Assembly: GCF_017875315.1 (NCBI RefSeq)
Contig: NZ_JAGGMM010000003.1
Location: forward strand, 496,001 to 560,000
Length of the DNA stretch: 64,000 bases
Source: Methanomicrobium sp. W14
GTDB taxonomy: Archaea; Halobacteriota; Methanomicrobia; Methanomicrobiales; Methanomicrobiaceae
Reading direction: 5' to 3'
Numbering within the stretch: the first letter of the stretch is position 1; the number at the start of each line of letters is the position of its first letter. The position numbers were made by a program, and so were the translations under genes. Positions 27,386-35,825 of the stretch are shown one piece after another. The notes beneath the pieces were generated by a model that was not told where the DNA came from, did not search any database, and saw only the letters and a list, made by a program, of their open reading frames with translations.

Positions 27386-28245
27386 GCTTTGATTCAAATC
27401 TGGTTTTAATTACAGGTGCATCAAGAGGGCTGGGAAGTCTTGTTGCAGAAAAATTTCTGGCAGACGGATATAATATAATTACTGTTGCAAGAAACGAGGA
27501 AAAACTTATAAAAAACGCCGAAGAACTAAGAGAAAAATACGGATTAGACTCTCAGATATATTATTACGGATTTGATCTTGGAAATACAAATGAAATACCT
27601 TTTCTGGCAGACAAAATAAAAAATGATGCCGGAAGCCCGGGAATCATAATAAACAATGCTGCAGTTCAGGGACCTATAGGACCTGTTTACACCAACAGCT
27701 GGAACGAATGGACAAACTGTCTCAATACATGCCTTCTTGCTCCTGTTCAAATCTGCAGGGAATTCATACCTGAAATGATCAAGAACAATTTTGGAAGGAT
27801 AATAAATATTTCAGGAGGCGGGGCAACAGGTCCCCGTCCGAATTTTTCCAGTTACGCTACAGCAAAATGCGGACTTGTACGTTTCACGGAAACCGTAGCC
27901 CGTGAAGTGGAAAAATATGATATAACCATGAACTGTATAGCACCCGGTGCAATGTTAAGCAATCTCACCAAGGATATAATAAACGCAGGAGAAAATTGTG
28001 CAGGAAAATGCGAAATTGAATCTGCAAAAAATCTGGGGGTAAACAATCCGGAAACCGAAAAAAAAGCCGCAGAACTTATACATTTCCTTGTAAAAAATGA
28101 ATGCAGCGGTTTAAACGGTAAGCTTATCAGCGCTGTATGGGACAGGTGGGAAAAACTTCCCGATTACATAGAATATCTAAAAAACAGTGATATATATACA
28201 CTCAGAAGAATAATTCCAGAAGATCGTAATTTAAAAATAGAGTGA
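27382..28245 (+). CDS. short-chain dehydrogenase/reductase (SDR)
   Basis: The ATG at 27382 overlaps the previous stop, and GGAGAG lies just upstream. An ATG at 27364 is in frame but lies inside the previous gene. The 287-residue enzyme has the cofactor motif TGASRGLG, the NNAA segment, a Ser in INISGGG and the catalytic YATAK. The last 40 residues (after DRWEKLPDYI) are an extension beyond the usual SDR core. It is a reductase or dehydrogenase on a sugar substrate by context; the substrate is not known. Confidence 0.88.
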   Translation: MSFDSNLVLITGASRGLGSLVAEKFLADGYNIITVARNEEKLIKNAEELREKYGLDSQIYYYGFDLGNTNEIPFLADKIKNDAGSPGIIINNAAVQGPIGPVYTNSWNEWTNCLNTCLLAPVQICREFIPEMIKNNFGRIINISGGGATGPRPNFSSYATAKCGLVRFTETVAREVEKYDITMNCIAPGAMLSNLTKDIINAGENCAGKCEIESAKNLGVNNPETEKKAAELIHFLVKNECSGLNGKLISAVWDRWEKLPDYIEYLKNSDIYTLRRIIPEDRNLKIE

Positions 28246-28250
28246 TTTAA

Positions 28251-29228
28251 ATGGATGTTGGTATTATAGGATGCGGCCTTATCGGACACAAAAGAGCAGC
28301 TTCACTGCCTCAGGGTTACCTTCATGCAGTCGCTGATATAGACATAAACCGTGCCAAACAGCTTGCGTGTCAGTACCAGGGAGTCAAACCGTATTCCGAG
28401 TGGAAAAAAATGCTTAAAGAAAGCGGAATCGATACTGTAATCATTTCAACTACAAACAACTGGCTTGCGCCTATAACCCTTGAAGCGGTCAGGTCAGGGA
28501 TCAATGTCCTTGTAGAGAAGCCGGCAGCCCGCAACTACAAGGAATTCGACGAAATAATCCAAGAATCCGAAAATAAACCTGCTAAGATTATGGTCGGCTA
28601 CAATCTCAGATGTCATCCCTCCTTCATCAAAGCCAAAAAAATAATCGAATCGGGGGATTTGGGTGAAATCATGTATATCCGGGGCCGTTACGGTCACGGG
28701 GGAAGAAAAGGCTATGAGAATGAATGGCGTGCCAACCCTGAAATTTCCGGAGGGGGAGAGCTTTTGGATCAGGGGGTTCACCTTATAGACCTTTCAAGGT
28801 GGTTTCTCGGTGATTTCACCAGAGTGGACGGGTATATTCATACATACTTCTGGAATATGCCGGTAGAAGACAACGGATTTATATACCTTGAAACTGAATC
28901 CGGGAAAACTGCATGGCTTCATGTAAGCTGCACAGAATGGAAAAACTTATTTTCATATGAAATATTTTGCGAAACCGGAAAACTCCAGATAGACGGAATA
29001 GGCGGGAGTTACGGAACCGAACGCCTTACATTATACAGAATGCTCCCTCAGATGGGGCCTCCAGAAACAACTATCTGGGAATACCCTTTCCCGGACAATT
29101 CATGGAGAACACAGTTTGAACAATTTGAAGAAGCTGTGAAATCGGGTGTATCTTTACACCCGGACCTTTATGATGCCAGAGAGAATCTAAAAATTGTATC
29201 AAGAATCTACGGTGAATATGAAATATGA
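28251..29228 (+). CDS. Gfo/Idh/MocA-family oxidoreductase
   Basis: The 325-residue enzyme begins with the NAD(P)-binding GIIGCGLIGHKRA. It contains the family EKPAARN motif (about residue 88) and the GGGELLDQGVHLIDLSRWF stretch that carries the catalytic His-Asp region of the C-terminal domain. These enzymes oxidise or reduce ring positions of sugars or NDP-sugars. It starts 5 bases after the SDR gene and overlaps the kinase gene by four bases, so all are cotranscribed. With the SDR and epimerase it could tailor a heptose. Confidence 0.9.
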   Translation: MDVGIIGCGLIGHKRAASLPQGYLHAVADIDINRAKQLACQYQGVKPYSEWKKMLKESGIDTVIISTTNNWLAPITLEAVRSGINVLVEKPAARNYKEFDEIIQESENKPAKIMVGYNLRCHPSFIKAKKIIESGDLGEIMYIRGRYGHGGRKGYENEWRANPEISGGGELLDQGVHLIDLSRWFLGDFTRVDGYIHTYFWNMPVEDNGFIYLETESGKTAWLHVSCTEWKNLFSYEIFCETGKLQIDGIGGSYGTERLTLYRMLPQMGPPETTIWEYPFPDNSWRTQFEQFEEAVKSGVSLHPDLYDARENLKIVSRIYGEYEI

Positions 29229-30208
29229 TTATCACAAGAAGCCCTCTTAGAATATCCCTTGGCGGAGGCGGTACAGATTTGCCATCATACTACAGGCAAA
29301 ATGAAGGATTTCTGATATCCGCTGCCATCGACAAATATGTATATATTACCCTTCATGAGACATTCCAGAAAGAAATTATAGTTAAATATTCTAAAACAGA
29401 GCATGTAAACGATATTGAAAGTATCCAGCACCCTATAATAAGAGAATCACTTAAACTCCTTAATATTAAATCAGAAAACTTCGAACTTGCAAGTCTTGCC
29501 GATATCCCGGCAGGAACGGGCCTCGGGTCGTCAAGCAGTTTTACATGTGCACTCCTAAAGGCCCTTCACACTTACAACAAGACATTTGTTTCACCTGCGG
29601 ACCTTGCAGAGGAAGCCTGCCATATTGAGATGGACCTGCTCAAAGAACCAATCGGAAAGCAGGACCAGTACATATCAGCATACGGCGGAATAAACTGCTT
29701 CACGTTCTGCAAAGACGACCGCGTAAAAGCTGAAAAACTGAATATTTCCGAGGACACCCTGTATAACCTGGAAGACCACCTGCTTCTTTTTTTCACAGGA
29801 TATTCACGCTCTGCGTCAAATGTACTAAAGGAACAGGACGACAAGAGCAAAAACAACGACTCTTCAATGATTGACAACCTTCATTCCGTGAAGGAACTTG
29901 GGTACAAAAGTAAAAAGGCGTTTGAACTTGGAGACCTGGATGAATTCGCCAATATCATGAACATACACTGGGAAAACAAGAAAAAACGTTCAAACTCCAT
30001 GAGTAACGACAGAATCAACAAATGGTATGACATTGCTATGCAAAACGGAGCTTTGGGAGGTAAGTTAATTGGGGCAGGAGGAGGAGGTTTTCTTATGTTC
30101 TACTCCGAGGACAACAAAAAACTCCGCAATGCAATGAGGCATGAGGGCCTTCAGGAGGTCAGGTTCAGGTTTGATTTCGACGGAAGCAAAGTGGTGACTA
30201 CATCCTGA
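29225..30208 (+). CDS. hddA: GHMP kinase, D-glycero-D-manno-heptose 7-phosphate kinase (HddA-like)
   Basis: The 327-residue protein begins IITRSPLRISLGGGGTDLP, and the GHMP ATP loop DIPAGTGLGSSSSF is at about residue 95. A final GGKLIGAGGGGF motif 3 follows. This arrangement fits the HddA branch, which phosphorylates heptose 7-phosphate at C1. ATGA overlaps link it to the Gfo/Idh gene before and the nucleotidyltransferase after. With the next three genes it makes up the pathway from sedoheptulose 7-phosphate to an activated heptose. A fucokinase-like role would be the alternative. Confidence 0.85.
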   Translation: MIITRSPLRISLGGGGTDLPSYYRQNEGFLISAAIDKYVYITLHETFQKEIIVKYSKTEHVNDIESIQHPIIRESLKLLNIKSENFELASLADIPAGTGLGSSSSFTCALLKALHTYNKTFVSPADLAEEACHIEMDLLKEPIGKQDQYISAYGGINCFTFCKDDRVKAEKLNISEDTLYNLEDHLLLFFTGYSRSASNVLKEQDDKSKNNDSSMIDNLHSVKELGYKSKKAFELGDLDEFANIMNIHWENKKKRSNSMSNDRINKWYDIAMQNGALGGKLIGAGGGGFLMFYSEDNKKLRNAMRHEGLQEVRFRFDFDGSKVVTTS

Positions 30209-30918
30209 TGCTGCCGGTTGTGATTCTGGCCGGAGGTCTTGCGACCCGCCTCTATCCTTTAACAAAATCAAAGCCAAAAGCTCTTTTGGAAATTGCAGGG
30301 CGCCCCTTTATAGACCAGCAGATCCTTCTCCTGAAAGAAAAGGGTGTTAAGGAGATTATTCTTTGTCTCGGAAATTTCGGCGGAATGATAGAAGAGCACC
30401 TTGGAAACGGGAGCAGATTTAATGTCAGTATAAAATATTCATACGACGGAGACAAACTCCTGGGGACAGGTGGTGCAGTAAAAAAGGCATCATCAATCCT
30501 TCCTGAAGATTTCATAATAACATACGGAGACTCATACCTTGACATAGAAATCAAAACTGTAGTCAGCACATTTTATGAAAAAGGTCTTCCTCTTCTTATG
30601 ACAGTCTACAAAAACAGAAACATGTTTGATAAAAGTAATGTTACGTTAAAAGACGGGAATATTATAAAATACGATAAAACAGGAAGTGACCCTTCAATGG
30701 AGTATATCGACTACGGCATGATTGTCACAAAAAAAGATATATTCGACAGATATCCTCCGGACAAAGCATTTGATCTCTCTCTCGTCCTCTCGGAATATGC
30801 TGATTTGGGGCTTGTGAGCTCATATGAGGCCGAGACCAGATTCTACGAGACAGGATCACTTCAGGGAATAAAAGAAACCGAAGAATATATCTTGAATAGA
30901 AAACCACGTCAGATGTAA
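30208..30918 (+). CDS. hddC: sugar-1-phosphate nucleotidyltransferase (HddC-like)
   Basis: The 236-residue enzyme carries the nucleotidyltransferase signature LAGGLATRLYPLT-KSKPKALL at the N-terminus and the metal/sugar loop YGDSYLDI at about residue 110. In heptose loci the equivalent gene transfers GMP to D-glycero-alpha-D-manno-heptose 1-phosphate. The base specificity (GTP, ATP or other) cannot be read from the sequence alone. It shares one base with the kinase gene stop and is followed closely by the isomerase gene. Confidence 0.83.
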   Translation: MLPVVILAGGLATRLYPLTKSKPKALLEIAGRPFIDQQILLLKEKGVKEIILCLGNFGGMIEEHLGNGSRFNVSIKYSYDGDKLLGTGGAVKKASSILPEDFIITYGDSYLDIEIKTVVSTFYEKGLPLLMTVYKNRNMFDKSNVTLKDGNIIKYDKTGSDPSMEYIDYGMIVTKKDIFDRYPPDKAFDLSLVLSEYADLGLVSSYEAETRFYETGSLQGIKETEEYILNRKPRQM

Positions 30919-30932
30919 CGGAGCTTAAATTT

Positions 30933-31538
30933 ATGACAGAAGACAATTACATCTCTGATTTTCTTGATGACGCTGTTACAATTATAAATAAAATAGACCA
31001 GACGCAAATCCAAAAGATGACAGATATTCTTCTGGATACAAGAAAAAACAACGGCAGACTGTTTATTCTTGGAGTAGGCGGAGGTGCGGGCCACGCATCG
31101 CATGCGGTCAATGATTTCAGAAAAATTGCAGGAATTGAATCCTACGCCCCAACAGACAACGTTTCTGAACTTACGGCAAGGGTAAACGATGACGGATGGG
31201 AGACAGTTTTTGAGAGCTGGCTTAAGGGAAGCAGGCTTAATTCCAAGGACTGCATCTTTGTTTTTTCAGTCGGTGGCGGGAACAAAGAGAAAAACGTCAG
31301 TGTAAATCTTGTTAACGCTCTCAGGTATGCAAAAGAAAATAACGCGAAAATAATTGGTGTCGTCGGACGTGACGGAGGATATACGGCAGAGGTTGCAGAC
31401 GCCTGCGTTATTATCCCTACGGTAAACGGAAAGACAGTCACACCACAGACTGAAGCTTTTCAGGCTGTTGTATGGCACCTTATCGTTTCAAGCCCGAAAA
31501 TGCAGAAATATGAGATGAAATGGGAAAGTACGAAATAA
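30933..31538 (+). CDS. gmhA: SIS-domain sedoheptulose 7-phosphate isomerase (GmhA-like)
   Basis: The 201-residue protein has one SIS (sugar isomerase) domain, with phosphate-binding GVGGGAGHASHAVNDF near residue 49 and a second loop FSVGGGNKEKNVSVN near residue 111. Classical GmhA has GNGGSAADAQH, so this belongs to a divergent branch. In the pathway it would convert sedoheptulose 7-phosphate to D-glycero-D-manno-heptose 7-phosphate. It lies between the nucleotidyltransferase and phosphatase genes in a run of tightly spaced cistrons. Confidence 0.82.
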   Translation: MTEDNYISDFLDDAVTIINKIDQTQIQKMTDILLDTRKNNGRLFILGVGGGAGHASHAVNDFRKIAGIESYAPTDNVSELTARVNDDGWETVFESWLKGSRLNSKDCIFVFSVGGGNKEKNVSVNLVNALRYAKENNAKIIGVVGRDGGYTAEVADACVIIPTVNGKTVTPQTEAFQAVVWHLIVSSPKMQKYEMKWESTK

Positions 31539-31545
31539 CCTTCAT

Positions 31546-32139
31546 ATGAAAAAAGCGGTTTTTTTAGACAGGGACGGTGTTATAAACAGGCTTGTTTTTA
31601 ACCCAGGTACCGGTGAATTTGAACCCCCGCATGACCCTGCAGACCTTTCTTTGTTTCCGGGAGTAATCCGGTCGCTTCACTCGCTTGCTGATGCCGGCTT
31701 TGACCTGTTTATCGTATCAAACCAGCCCGACTATGCAAAAGGAAAAACAACTCTGGAACAGATTAAAGCTGTACATAAAAAGCTGGAGGAAATTTTCACA
31801 GAGAACAATATACATTTCCGTGAATTTTATTACTGCTACCATCACCCTGACGGAGTCGTTCCAGAATATTCATACATCTGCGAATGCAGAAAACCGAAAC
31901 CCTATTTCCTGCTGAAAGCTGCAGAAGATTATGGAACAGATTTGTCCCAATCATGGATGATTGGTGACAGAGATTCCGACATAGAATGCGGCAAAAACGC
32001 AGGAACCAGGACAATTCTTATAAAAGAGCCGCATTCATCTGATAAAAGAGGAAAATCCAACCCGGACTTTTATGCAGAGAACATTGAAGAGGCCAAAAAT
32101 ATAATCCTTAAATTTGAAAGACCATCCAAAAGGGTTTAG
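31546..32139 (+). CDS. gmhB: HAD-IIIA phosphatase, heptose 1,7-bisphosphate 7-phosphatase (GmhB-like)
   Basis: The 197-residue enzyme begins KAVFLDRDGVINR, the HAD nucleophile motif. It has VSNQ as motif II and MIGDRDSDI as motif IV. The zinc loop typical of GmhB is present as CYHHPDG...CECRKPKP. It removes the C7 phosphate after the kinase step, leaving heptose 1-phosphate for HddC. Last gene of the compact operon, 7 bases after the isomerase gene. Confidence 0.88.
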   Translation: MKKAVFLDRDGVINRLVFNPGTGEFEPPHDPADLSLFPGVIRSLHSLADAGFDLFIVSNQPDYAKGKTTLEQIKAVHKKLEEIFTENNIHFREFYYCYHHPDGVVPEYSYICECRKPKPYFLLKAAEDYGTDLSQSWMIGDRDSDIECGKNAGTRTILIKEPHSSDKRGKSNPDFYAENIEEAKNIILKFERPSKRV

Positions 32140-32199
32140 ATAAATGCAAGCTATAATTTAATGATATCGTAAAAAAGTGCCTTTATAGTTTCGGGAAAA

Positions 32200-32209
32200 T
32201 TTTATAAAT
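32200..32209 (+). promoter_or_regulatory. TATA box upstream of the transaldolase gene
   Basis: TTTTATAAAT is centred about 25 bases before the TTG start at 32230. A GGAGAG at 32218-32223 would serve as ribosome site if transcription starts from a second TATA-like stretch near 32181-32190. The transaldolase may therefore be expressed apart from the heptose operon. Confidence 0.4.
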
Positions 32210-32229
32210 AGTATAATGGAGAGTTTAAA

Positions 32230-32949
32230 TTGAGAGGATTAACACATTTTAATATCAAACTATACGCTGATGGTGCAGATCTTAACGGAATGGTCGAAGA
32301 ATACAAAAAAGGGGTTGTAAGCGGATTTACTACAAACCCTACCCTCATGAAAAAAGCCGGTGTTTCAAGCTATGAGGAATTTGCCAAAACAGTGTTAAAG
32401 GAGATACCTGATCTCCCTATATCTTTTGAAGTCTTTTCAGACGACCCTAAAGGAATGGAGCGCGAGGCAAGGATTATCTCAGGCTGGGGAGACAACGTTT
32501 ACATCAAAATACCGGTAACGAACACAAAAGGAGAGAGTACATCCCCTGTCATCAAAAAACTTTCCTCAGAGGGACTGAAGCTTAATGTTACGGCGGTGTT
32601 CACCCTTGAACAGGTGAAAACGATTGCAGAGGCACTTTCTTCTGATACACCCGGCATTATATCAGTATTTGCCGGCAGGATTGCCGACAGCGGAAGAGAC
32701 CCCGCACCCATAATGAAAGAGGCTGCAGAAATCCTTAAATCAAAACCTAAGACTGAACTTTTATGGGCAAGTACTAGAGAAATTCTGAATCTGGTTCAGG
32801 CTGAGGCCTGCGGCTGCGATATAATCACAATAACAAACGACATCCTGAAAAAGGTCCCTCAAATAAACAAGGATTTAAACCAGTTTTCTCTTGAGACCGT
32901 AAAGATGTTTTATAACGATGCAAAAAGTGCAGGATACAACATATTGTGA
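32230..32949 (+). CDS. tal: transaldolase (TalC/MipB small-subunit type)
   Basis: The start is TTG with GGAGAG about seven bases upstream. The 239-residue (beta/alpha)8 protein has the family elements GFTTNPTLMKKAG (about residue 35), the Schiff-base lysine in NVYIKIPVT (about residue 93), NVTAVFT and SVFAGRIADSGRDP. Transaldolase moves a three-carbon unit and can form sedoheptulose 7-phosphate, the substrate of the GmhA-like enzyme encoded upstream. Fructose-6-phosphate aldolase activity is the known alternative in this family. Its place directly behind the heptose operon argues for the former. Confidence 0.88.
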   Translation: MRGLTHFNIKLYADGADLNGMVEEYKKGVVSGFTTNPTLMKKAGVSSYEEFAKTVLKEIPDLPISFEVFSDDPKGMEREARIISGWGDNVYIKIPVTNTKGESTSPVIKKLSSEGLKLNVTAVFTLEQVKTIAEALSSDTPGIISVFAGRIADSGRDPAPIMKEAAEILKSKPKTELLWASTREILNLVQAEACGCDIITITNDILKKVPQINKDLNQFSLETVKMFYNDAKSAGYNIL

Positions 32950-32991
32950 TTAAACCCCAAATTAAAAAATCATATTTGCGGATGAACTAAA

Positions 32992-34758
32992 ATGGGATTA
33001 GAAAATTCATATTTTATTTCTTGTATTGTACCAGCTAGAAATGAAGAGGAAAATCTAAATAATGTAGTGAACGTTTTAACTCCAGTATTAGCCAATTCAA
33101 AGTTGATCAAAAATTATGAAATCATAATTGTAAATGATAATAGTACAGATTCTACTCCTAAACTAATAGAGTCACTTGCAAAAAAAGACTCGCATATTCA
33201 TCCTGTCCATCGAAAAAAATCACCGGGTTTTGGAAATGCTGTTAAAGCAGGCATGGCTGAAGCAAAAGGTAATATAATAATACCATTTATGGGAGATCTC
33301 TCTGAAGATCCAAATGATATAATTAATCTTATTAAAAAAATTGATGAAGGGTATGATATTGCATACGGATCACGTTTCATCAAAGGTGCGACCCTCAAAG
33401 AATATCCTTTTGCAAAGTTAATTTCTAACAGAGCATTCAACAATTTAGTGAGATATTCTTTTGGAATTTCCAATCATGATGTAACTAATGCATTTAAAGC
33501 CTACCGAAAAGAAGTATTAGATGCAATTGGAATTGAAAATTTGGAGTCTAGTGGCTTTGATCTTACAGTGGAAATTCCTGTTAAAGCTTACATTCTTGGA
33601 TTTAGAAGTGTCGAAGTACCTGTATATTGGGCAAATCGAAAAGCGGGGGAAGCTAAATTAAAATTGCCTCAGAATGGGATTATTTTTGGCAAACGTTTTT
33701 TAAAACTTTTTTTTCAGGAAAGTGTTTCTTCACTAAAAGATCTTTTTCATTTTTTCATTAAAGGCTCATGGTTAGGCATCCTTCTTGCCTTGTTCTTTGG
33801 AGCACTAATTATTGCATTTCTCCTTAATTTAACTGGTGTTAAAACGATTATATCACTTCTAACTAATGCAAATTTGGGATTTATCTTATTAAGTTGTTTA
33901 GCAATTCTTTTTTCATTTTTTATAAGAACTTGGCGATGGGATATTATCTTAAAAAGTGCAGGATACACTCACTCAAGAGATATATTATTTAGATGCATTA
34001 TGTTTGGCTGGTTTCTGAATTATTTAATCCCTGCACGTTTAGGTGAAATCGCTCGTGCCGCTGCCCTCAAAATAAACTCTGATACACCCCTTGGTATGAC
34101 GCTTTCTACTATTGTCATTGAAAGGATTCTAGACGTAATTACACTTATCTTATTTTTAGAGATTAGCTCCGCATTTTTCTATAGGGAATCACTCATATAT
34201 GTTGAAATTGCATCATTTAGCATTTTATTTATAATGTTTTTTATTTTATTTGTAATTTATAGATATGATAAGGTAATCATAAAAATCTTTGAACCTAGAA
34301 TTCCATCGATAAATCAGTCAATTTTACTCATAAAGGAAGGACTATCTAATATTTCAAAAAATCCAAGAGCGATATTTACCTGTTTTTGCCTATCAATACC
34401 TGTATGGTTTTTTGAAGTTCTAAGCATTTTTTTTGCTGCGAAAAGCATTGGATATAGCTTACCTTTTATTTATGCAACATTTAGTGGAGTAGTAGCATTC
34501 ATAGCTCAGACAATTCCCCTTACTCCTGCTGGCCTTGGGATTCACGAAGCTTCAATTACAGGAGTACTAATGCTTTTTTCTGTTCCAAGCGCTTTGGGAA
34601 TGTCTATTGCACTTATAGATCATGTTGCAAGAGGACTTGTAATCTTTATTTTTGGTATAATAGCAACAATACATATTGCATTTGCATCAAGAGGATACTT
34701 CAAAAAAAATATGAATTCAGAAGACAAGAGTATAAATAATCCATCAGAAAAAATATAA
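32992..34758 (+). CDS. GT2 glycosyltransferase fused to an LPG-synthase/AglD-like membrane domain
   Basis: The 588-residue protein has two parts. Residues 1-240 are a GT2 domain (CIVPARNEEENL, VNDNSTDST, a metal site around MGDLSEDPND). Residues about 260-570 are a polytopic UPF0104/lysylphosphatidylglycerol-synthase-like membrane domain with eight to nine helices, including RTWRWDIIL and IPARLGEIARA. The same fusion is seen in archaeal AglD, which makes a dolichol-phosphate sugar for the S-layer glycan. Here the coding sequence becomes markedly AT-rich compared with the heptose operon, suggesting a separate origin. Confidence 0.88.
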   Translation: MGLENSYFISCIVPARNEEENLNNVVNVLTPVLANSKLIKNYEIIIVNDNSTDSTPKLIESLAKKDSHIHPVHRKKSPGFGNAVKAGMAEAKGNIIIPFMGDLSEDPNDIINLIKKIDEGYDIAYGSRFIKGATLKEYPFAKLISNRAFNNLVRYSFGISNHDVTNAFKAYRKEVLDAIGIENLESSGFDLTVEIPVKAYILGFRSVEVPVYWANRKAGEAKLKLPQNGIIFGKRFLKLFFQESVSSLKDLFHFFIKGSWLGILLALFFGALIIAFLLNLTGVKTIISLLTNANLGFILLSCLAILFSFFIRTWRWDIILKSAGYTHSRDILFRCIMFGWFLNYLIPARLGEIARAAALKINSDTPLGMTLSTIVIERILDVITLILFLEISSAFFYRESLIYVEIASFSILFIMFFILFVIYRYDKVIIKIFEPRIPSINQSILLIKEGLSNISKNPRAIFTCFCLSIPVWFFEVLSIFFAAKSIGYSLPFIYATFSGVVAFIAQTIPLTPAGLGIHEASITGVLMLFSVPSALGMSIALIDHVARGLVIFIFGIIATIHIAFASRGYFKKNMNSEDKSINNPSEKI

Positions 34759-35092
34759 CAGATATTTTTTTAAAATTCTGTTAAAACAATAAATACTGCT
34801 TTATATATTAATTAATAGTCAATCCTTTTATTAATTATTGATAAAAAACGCATAAAATAAGATTTATTTGTGTTTCCTTTGTCCATTGCAAGGACTGATT
34901 CTTTGTAATTCATTTACCTCTGTTTACTAAGAGAATTTAGATTATTACAACCATTCACAGAATTCTAGTTTTGCATAAGATTCACGTAAATAATACTAAG
35001 TGATACAAAAAGATTATAAATAGAACGAAATTGAAACTATAAAAATTTTGTCTCTTCTAAAATTAATATTAGGGTTTTTTAAGGTTAAACTA
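34759..35092. other. AT-rich convergent intergenic region
   Basis: About 330 bases between converging genes. T-rich on both strands, with no coding frame, RNA gene or mobile element recognised. Confidence 0.4.
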
Positions 35093-35815
35093 TTAATGGA
35101 TAATTATCTCGATTTCATCTCTATCACAAACTGTGTTAATATTACCATAATTATCACAGATATTAAATATACTTACTTCATTCCCATCATCAATAGCACA
35201 TTGTATCAAATCGGGTAATTCTTTTTCTCCACGCTCTGGATGTATTGGAGTTCTTTTAATGTATGATAAAATTTCATTTCTAAAGACACAATTTCCAGTT
35301 CCTTGAATATGATTCAAGGGTTTTTTTGGTTTTTCAATTAATCGGAATATTCTGCCATTTTCATCAGACAAAACAGTGTATGTACGAGATATTTTTTCTA
35401 AATCTTTTTGAACAAATACTCCGCACATAGCAAATGGACAATCTTTCACGTATGTTTGAACCATCTCTTTATGTCTGCTATTGATAAAAATTTCATCACC
35501 AAGAAGCAGTAAAAAATCATCACTTCCAATGGCATCTTTTGCGCATTCTATTGCATTAACTAATCCTAATTGTTCCCATTGAATAACATACTGTATCTTT
35601 TTGCCATTATAACTAATTCCAAAATGATTAATTATATCTTCTGCACGATGACCAACAACAATTATTACTTCACTAATTTCTGGAATTTCAGTTACACGCA
35701 TTAAACTGTGCTCAATAACCGGTTTTTTTCCAACTTGGATCATACATTTATTTATTTGCGAGGTTAAGTCCCCCAAGCGTTTTCCTCTTCCGCCAGCAAG
35801 AATAAGTGCTTTCAT
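35093..35815 (-). CDS. sugar-phosphate nucleotidyltransferase
   Basis: The ATG at 35815 is preferred (GAGAG eight bases upstream); a TTG at 35839 lies inside the preceding gene. About 240 residues. The signature KALILAGGRGKRLGDLTSQ leads into a GT-A-like Rossmann fold with a metal-binding LLLLGDEIF (about residue 98). It resembles glucose-1-phosphate thymidylyl- or cytidylyltransferases but lacks the classic E-KPKP-L after the signature, so the nucleotide is undetermined. It is cotranscribed with the epimerase gene upstream and may supply its NDP-sugar. Confidence 0.85.
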   Translation of the reverse strand: MKALILAGGRGKRLGDLTSQINKCMIQVGKKPVIEHSLMRVTEIPEISEVIIVVGHRAEDIINHFGISYNGKKIQYVIQWEQLGLVNAIECAKDAIGSDDFLLLLGDEIFINSRHKEMVQTYVKDCPFAMCGVFVQKDLEKISRTYTVLSDENGRIFRLIEKPKKPLNHIQGTGNCVFRNEILSYIKRTPIHPERGEKELPDLIQCAIDDGNEVSIFNICDNYGNINTVCDRDEIEIIIH

Positions 35816-35825
35816 AATAATTCTC

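Noticed and set aside
29225-31538. ADP-heptose (HldE/HldD) type pathway
   Set aside because: No bifunctional HldE kinase/adenylyltransferase; separate GHMP kinase and nucleotidyltransferase fit the Hdd branch.
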